Assembly (NCBI GenBank): GCA_036252795.1
Contig: DASYHY010000182.1
Span: 1 to 5,711, forward strand
DNA: 5,711 nt
Reading direction: 5' to 3'
Source of the DNA: Aurantimonas sp036252795
GTDB lineage: Bacteria; Pseudomonadota; Alphaproteobacteria; Rhizobiales; Rhizobiaceae
Made by a program: the position numbers and the translations under genes. Below the pieces are notes generated by a model that was given only the letters and a program-made list of their open reading frames with translations, was not told the origin of the DNA and searched no databases. Shown here one piece after another: positions 5,490 through 5,711 of the stretch. How positions within the stretch are numbered: the stretch's first letter is position 1; every line of letters starts with the position of its first letter.

Positions 5490-5711
5490 TTAGTTGAAGC
5501 GATACGAGGCCTTGGCCCAGATCGTGTGGAAGTCGAGATCGTCGTCGTTCGACTCGGTGGTGAAGTTCAGATCGCTGTTGGTGTTGGTAGCCGTCACCGA
5601 GTAGTCGTTCGAGCCGAGATTCGTGTAGAGGTACTCCACGCCGAACGAGATGTTCTGCGTCGCCATCACGTCGATACCACCACCGACGGAGTAGCCGACG
5701 TCGGCATCGTC
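5490..5711 (-). CDS. Outer-membrane beta-barrel protein (Omp25/Omp31-like), C-terminal 73 residues
   Basis: Only the C-terminus is in the window; the reading frame is open to the right edge and stops at TAA 5490-5492. The visible part shows alternating-residue amphipathic strands typical of a small transmembrane barrel: 'VGYSVGGGIDV', 'ISFGVEYLYTNLG', 'DFHTIWAKASYRFN'. The end 'YRFN' resembles the aromatic C-terminal beta-signal used by the BAM complex, though with Asn after the usual final Phe. Between the last two strands is a long polar loop (about residues 34-60 of the visible part) rich in N, T, S and D, likely surface exposed. The composition fits porin-family or Omp25/Omp31 proteins of Hyphomicrobiales, which serve as structural surface proteins. 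It is followed by a 3' hairpin and a strong intrinsic terminator, fitting a highly expressed single gene. Confidence 0.82.
   Translation of the reverse strand, partial: DDADVGYSVGGGIDVMATQNISFGVEYLYTNLGSNDYSVTATNTNSDLNFTTESNDDDLDFHTIWAKASYRFN

Overview
The window is GC-rich and densely coded, with almost no spacer DNA. Gene content (Rhizobium etli-type asparaginase, DUF3750, short-form PcaB, an Omp25/Omp31-like barrel protein) suggests an alphaproteobacterium, most likely of the Hyphomicrobiales. This placement is inferred from protein families; no rRNA is present to confirm it.

Layout from left to right: (1) a minus-strand L-asparaginase of the R. etli/AnsA class, missing only its C-terminus at the left edge; (2) a plus-strand DUF3750 membrane-anchored protein that starts practically on top of the asparaginase start and is broken by a single-base frameshift in a run of four G at 1242-1245; (3) a minus-strand DJ-1/PfpI family protein, convergent with DUF3750 with only 5 bp between the stops; (4) a minus-strand pair of beta-ketoadipate pathway genes, pcaD followed by pcaB, joined by a 3-bp stop/start overlap with a TTG start; (5) a 137-bp divergent intergenic region; (6) a plus-strand PfkB family sugar kinase, probably a fructokinase, with a strong ribosome binding site; (7) a 109-bp convergent region with two hairpins, one of them a clear intrinsic terminator acting on the minus strand; (8) the last 73 residues of a minus-strand outer-membrane beta-barrel protein.

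How the genes work together: PcaB and PcaD act on either side of PcaC in the protocatechuate branch of the beta-ketoadipate pathway. PcaB makes 4-carboxymuconolactone and PcaD hydrolyses the enol-lactone to 3-oxoadipate. PcaC and the protocatechuate dioxygenase PcaHG are not in the window. The PfpI-like gene lies 77 bp downstream of pcaB on the same strand and may be carried on the same transcript. The asparaginase, the sugar kinase and the outer-membrane protein are separate transcription units with no evident link to aromatic catabolism beyond a general catabolic theme.

I see no tRNA, rRNA, CRISPR array, insertion sequence or phage gene, and no convincing previously undescribed system. The observations most worth checking are the DUF3750 frameshift, the overlapping divergent starts at 949-979, the pcaD-pcaB coupling without pcaCHG, and the strand-specific terminator at 5415-5446.
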